Shown one piece after another: positions 45,501-51,500 of a stretch of DNA of 64,000 nt; the stretch's first letter is position 1; every line of letters starts with the position of its first letter. The DNA comes from Allolobophora icterica. Taxonomy: Eukaryota > Annelida > Clitellata > Crassiclitellata > Lumbricidae. A program made the translations under genes and the position numbers. The DNA lies in contig OY744609.1 of assembly GCA_963556255.1 (NCBI GenBank), positions 3,002,418 to 3,066,417 on the forward strand, given 5' to 3'. The notes beneath the pieces were generated by a model. That model searched no databases. It was not told the DNA's origin and saw only the letters and a list, made by a program, of their open reading frames with translations.

Positions 45501-48500
45501 TAAGAGGATTTCATCACAATCATTGTAATGATCAAGATTATTGTAATGATCAAGATTATTGTAATGATCAAGATTACTTCAATGATCACCATTATTGCAA
45601 TGATCAAGATTATTGCAATGATCAAGATTATTGTAATGATCAAGATTATTGTAATCATCCTTTATACAAGGAGTATCACAAAGACCAATAAGAGATTTTC
45701 AACTTGAACTCATACAGCACCTCAACATAAATTTTCAAAATCATACACATATCTTTAAGAAATAAATTTCTGCAGAATTAGAACCAGTGCTTTTTTCTGG
45801 AAAAAAGGTTCCGGAACGGAACAATTATGGGTGGGCTAAAATCCCGAGAAAAACGGGATTGGAGGTTGGGAGGGGTCTCAATAAACACTGAAAACAGTTC
45901 AAAACACTGAAATTAAATTAAAGTAACAATATTATTGTTTTTATTATAAAAATGAATAAATTATTTTTTAGTATCTGAAAAAAGGTGCCGGAACGCCGTT
46001 CCGGCACGTTGCAGCTGATAAAACTTAGCACTGATTAGAACCGTGCATACTCACCACGCATACTGGAAGAATAATCATGAAGATCAACGCGTAAAGCCCA
46101 AGTACCTACAAAATCGTCAAAATCAGCGCTTGATGACATCCGTTTGGTCACGATGGGTGCAATTAAAAGAATCTAAATTCTAATGATCGTTTGTCAGTTT
46201 AAGTGCTATTGTCATTTTCAATCCAAGTCTCTGTTTTGTCTTTGTTTATGCCAATTTAGGGGATAAGGTAGCCAACTGGTTAGAGCACTTGCCTTGTAAC
46301 GCGGAGAGTACGGGTTCGAGCTTCCTCCTCCGAGATGGTTACTGTGTATGGACCTTCGGCAAGTCCTTCACTCGCAATTGCCCACACCATTGACTAAGCT
46401 GCTTGGTCATTAGCAAGTGGAGCTCAAGAAACACGTAATAATAATTAGTCCACATCTTTTCCTTAATGTCTCTTTCTTCTGCATCTTCCATGTAGCTCAC
46501 TTTAATTGTGATCGCACATTTATATAGCACCTTTTAGAGACAGACTCATCAGGGGCACTCCCAAACATAAAAAAAGAAAGCCCGGAACAATCGGAATGGT
46601 TTTGAAGTGCTGAAATGCTTTAAGCCACATTTTATATTTTATTTTACATTTTATATGTAGAATGCTCTATTCATATTGACTTGATAACAGTTGTTTATAT
46701 GTTTATAAGTTGTATGTACACCGGAGTGTGTCTTGCAGCCGGTAAAAATAAAGAATATACTTACTTACTTACTTGCTTGCATTGTGTAGGATATGGTAAC
46801 CTAACTACAGCAGCACTAAGTATTTTCAGACAGTCTAACTTACTGTAACAAAGCCTAACACAAAACTATGAAACCTACAGAGATTTGCTATTCTGTAAAA
46901 GCTCCGTTATGGACAAGGACACCAAGTCGTGCCTTTTCAGTGGTTGAGCCTACCACGTGGAATAACCTTCCTTCAGCTCTGGATGTCCTTTTATAGGGAA
47001 TCTGCATACACTTTTAGGAGCATTTGAAAACTGTTCTTTATCGCCGCAGTTGGGGCTGGGCGCACCTCTGAGTAGGTATCTTGGAGGAGCGCTATATAAG
47101 TCCTGTGAATAAAAGAATGAATGAATGAAAAGGGAGTTGGCTTTGGAAGATGGTAGCCTTGGAAAGAGTTTTCCAGTGTATAATTTTAAAGAAGATAATT
47201 TATGCGACAAAAAAATCATCCTTGTTGATGATCCGCTCACCCAAATCGAATTCTGCTTTTCGACGATCCACTTCGGCAACGCAATACCAACTTGCGTAGC
47301 TGAAACAGAAACAAATAAAAATAATAAAAATATTAAGACTGAGAATTAACTTGAATTTAACTTTGAATTTATCAAGATGGAAATTGCAACAGCTGTTATC
47401 TAACTTCTGTTGCACTGATACTGTTGTTGTATCGTCTTTACAACTGCACTTGGAATAATATTATGTTACTAGGGGTCTAGCATGTCATAGTTTTATCAGC
47501 CGATCGAAATATCATTTTAAATAAATAAACAAAGAAATTAAAAAGAAGTATCAAACCTCCAGGTCCATCTGGATTTCCATATTCTTCCCAATTCTTCCGC
47601 GACTCCTCATCAGTCAATCTGTAAAACGTAAGGTAAAGGAGAGGTGTTGCGCTTATTACTAGAAGGTCACTCTTGCTCTCTGTTTCCATGGCTGTCTAAC
47701 TCTCTGTCTCTGTATATGCGTCTCTCTCTCTCTGTGTCTCTATCTCTCTCTGCCTCTCTCTTTCTCTGTCTACCTCTCTGTCTCTGTCTGTCTGGCTCTG
47801 TCTCTCTCCTGTCTCTGTCTGTCTGGCTCTGTCTCTCTCCTGTCTCTGTCTGTCTGGCTCTGTCTCTCCCTCTTGTCTCTCTCTTATTCTGTCTATCTCT
47901 CTATTTGTCTGTCTATCTATCTAGCTGTCTGTCTGTCTGTCTGTCTCTTTATGGCATCAGTTGAAAACTCGAAACCTTAACAGATAACAATGATTATATA
48001 TCAATACATTGTGAGTTTTGCGAGTCATTGTTTCTCTTTTGTTCTCTGTTAAGGTTTTGACTGTTTAAGAAAAATCATTAACTAATTTAAAAACTCAATT
48101 AGCTAATCGTCTTACGCGTCATGGGCCTTCGTTATTTTCATGAACCTCCTGGCATCTCCCGTTTCTCGATCAGGATGGTAGATCAAACTAAGCTTACGAT
48201 ACGCCTTCTTAATGTCCGCTGAAGAGGCACCCTGCAAACACACAATCACATCAAGAACTGACTGATCGATTGAACTGACTGGCTGAGTGAGTATGAGTGA
48301 GTGAGCAAGAGTGAGTGAGTGTGTGAGAGAGTGGGTGAGGGAATGTGTAAGTGTGTGAGTGAGTGAGTGTGAGTGAGTGTGAGAGTGAGCGAGTGAGTGT
48401 GAGTTTGAGAGTGGGTGAGTGTGAGCAAGAGTGAGTGAGTGAGTGAGTGGGTGAGTGTGAGCGAGTGAGTGCGCAAACGAGCGTCACTGACCCGGTCAAT

Positions 48501-51500
48501 CTCAAGTTCAGCGTATGGATCAAATTCCTTGAATTCCAACTCGACTTGAGATGTTTTGTAGGCGATGTAGAAGAAGAAAATCCACCCAATGCCGAGGGCA
48601 ATTTTACTGCAACAAAACCATTTTCGCAATCAGTTCAACCCTTACACACCAGCCGAATACTATATGAATACAAAAACCAAAACGAGTTAAGCCAGGTCAA
48701 GCAAATTAGATCACATGAGGTGAAGAATGGAAGGTAAGTAAGGTGAAGTATGGTGAGGTAAGGTGAGCTGAGATAGGGAGGTAAATTACAGCAAGTAGGG
48801 CAAAGCAAGAAAGAGTAAAATGCGATGTGATATAGTGGAAGTTTCCTAAATTTCTCGTTAGCCAATAAATGCATCAGCCACCAAATACATTTGCCATTCC
48901 ACACATTAGTCAATAAACATATTTGCCATTCCATACATTAACCATAAAACATATTTGCCATTCCATGCATTAGCCAAAAAATACATTAGCCATTCCATGC
49001 ATCAGCCAATAAATACATTAGCCATTCAAAGGATTAGCCAATACATACATTACCCATTCCATGCAACAGTCAATAAATACATTAGCCATTCAAAGGATTA
49101 GCCAATACATACATTAGCCATTCCATGCAACAGTCAATAAATACATTAGCCATTCCATGCATTAATCACAAAATATATTAGCCATTCCATACATTAGCCA
49201 ATAAATACATTAGCCATTCCATGCATTAGCCAATAAATACATTAGCCATTCCATGCATTAGTCACTAAATACATTAGCCAATAAATGCATTAGCCATTCC
49301 AAGCATCAGCCAATAAATACATTAACCCAGCCTCACATCGCAGTCTGCTGGAAAACCCTTCTCGGACGCGTCGACCGTTGAGCTTGTCTCTTCGTCTGAC
49401 ACGGCTCACAGTGACACTGACTCCGACTCTTCTGGTCATCTAAGAAGTCATTTAACAAGAAAATCAATTAACAACAGCAGAATTATTATCATAATTAGTA
49501 TTGTTATTATTATTACAAAAATTATTATTATTATCTTTACAAAAATGTTTTAACACATGCAAGGTCACTCACAAATGTGAATCCAAGACACAGTTAGACA
49601 GCACCAGGTAAAGAGGAATTAGATATCGTTCTGTTTTAAAACCAGTGAGAAATAGTGAGTTCTGGGGACTTTCCTTTTTCTTCCACGCATTAGCCAATAA
49701 ATACATTAACCCAGCCTCAAGCTGCAGTTAGCCCTTTTTGTCCCTTATTAAGTACACAGTATGTCATGATTTGGGCAGCCGTGCTACCTATGACATACAG
49801 CGTACGTCCGATAGTATATACACGCCTGCACGATGCCGGTAGCGCTGTACTGAGTTAGCTTGGTAGGACGTGCTTACTGATTGTGTGCTGATAACCACCA
49901 AGTGAAGAGATATTGACAAGAATTATTTTTCTGTATATTCTATGTTGACAGAAGGGGGCATGGTCATTGCATATTCGTTGTCGATTGTACGGTGTTGAGG
50001 CACGATGTCGTGTGAAAAGTTTAGCAAAGAAGAGGTTGTAAAATTTTCCTATAGTGTCTTCTGAAAGTGACGTAGATCCGGCTAGTGAAAGTAGCGATTT
50101 TATCGATGCAAGTAGTGATGCGGATAGTGATGAAAGTACTGCAGATGGTGACTGCACATATGCTCTTCAATGATGATGAGGATCAAGACAATGATTATAG
50201 TCACTATATTTTGAGGCCGACTCAGAAGCACTTTCCAGATGTAATTCCACCAATTACTCTGGAGTCCAGAGCACAGAAGCGATGCAGAGTCCGCTGGGCA
50301 TAATAGAAGTTTCGATGTGACTTTTTTATCATTGCCAAGACTGCCTGACAAAGCCGGGCCTGTGCTTCCTGTCGTTCTTCAGAGCATACCACACGCAAGT
50401 GGAGTACTGTTGACTCGCGTGCGAATACTTACTGAACTGGCGTATTTTTACAACTGATACCATTGATCATCTGGTGAATTTGACTGATCTTACTTAGCAG
50501 TGTTGATAACAATACTTTAGAAAGTTCCAAATCGTATTGATAACAATAAAAATAGCTCCAAAAGGCGGTACTTTTAAATAACTATACAAATTTGCATGAC
50601 AAAACATGTTAAAAAGTAAACAAATGCGTATTCAAATTTTTCAATGTTTCTATGTAAAACAGGAGTTGTATAATGTTATGAAAGTTATGCCTATGATATT
50701 CCGCCAATTTTGCCCAGAAATCCCCGGTAGCGCAGGACAAAAATGGCATGGCACGGAAAGGGTTAAAGAAAAGGAAACAGTTTGAGCATCAATTGGCAGG
50801 GTTGGATACTATTTAAATAGTAATACTATTTAAATAGTATTTCAATAGTTTATGACTATTGACACCACTATTTAAAATAGTAAAGTAAAAGATCCTACTG
50901 AAATAGTATGCACCTATTTACTATTTATTAAAAAGTAAATAGTCAACTACAAGTCTGAAGAAATAAATTTAAAAATTAACTTCTGTAATTTCTTATTTAT
51001 CATTATTAAATACTTAATAATAACCGACTTCCTTATCCTGTTCGCACCACCATTCTCTCTTGTAGCGTTGCTTCTTCTTTTTCTTGCTTTAAATCCTGCT
51101 TTACTTCTCGGGGCTCATGCGCTGGGAGTGCCTCTGAATGGTCTATACCACGAGAGGCGCTTTATAAATGCCCATATACAATACAATACAATAAAATATT
51201 ATTAACTTTAAGTTATTTACTTCTAGGTATATATAATAATGCCTCTATGTTTTTGAAGCTAACTAATGATCTTCATGGTCTATTAATAGAACACCAGTCG
51301 CAGTTCAATCATGGCGATATCATGGAATACTACAGAAGTTTTCAGTTTTTCTATATTTTGGATCGTAGACATATTGAAAATGTCGATATAGTTGACAAAT
51401 GCAGACTGTGCCTCGGAAAAATGGAAATAGTGGGTGTGCTAATGTTTACTCTAAATTCAATTACATTATCAACTGCACAGCAGAAGATCCTCATCTGAAG

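Noticed and set aside
20976..46447. tRNA genes from A- and B-box matches
   Set aside because: The heads cannot fold as full cloverleaves and are followed by SINE bodies and tails shared between copies.
48246..48629. 127-aa ORF as a single SEC63-like protein
   Set aside because: Only the first 38 residues are exon 3; the rest is translated intron repeat (SLTHSLTH) beyond the donor.
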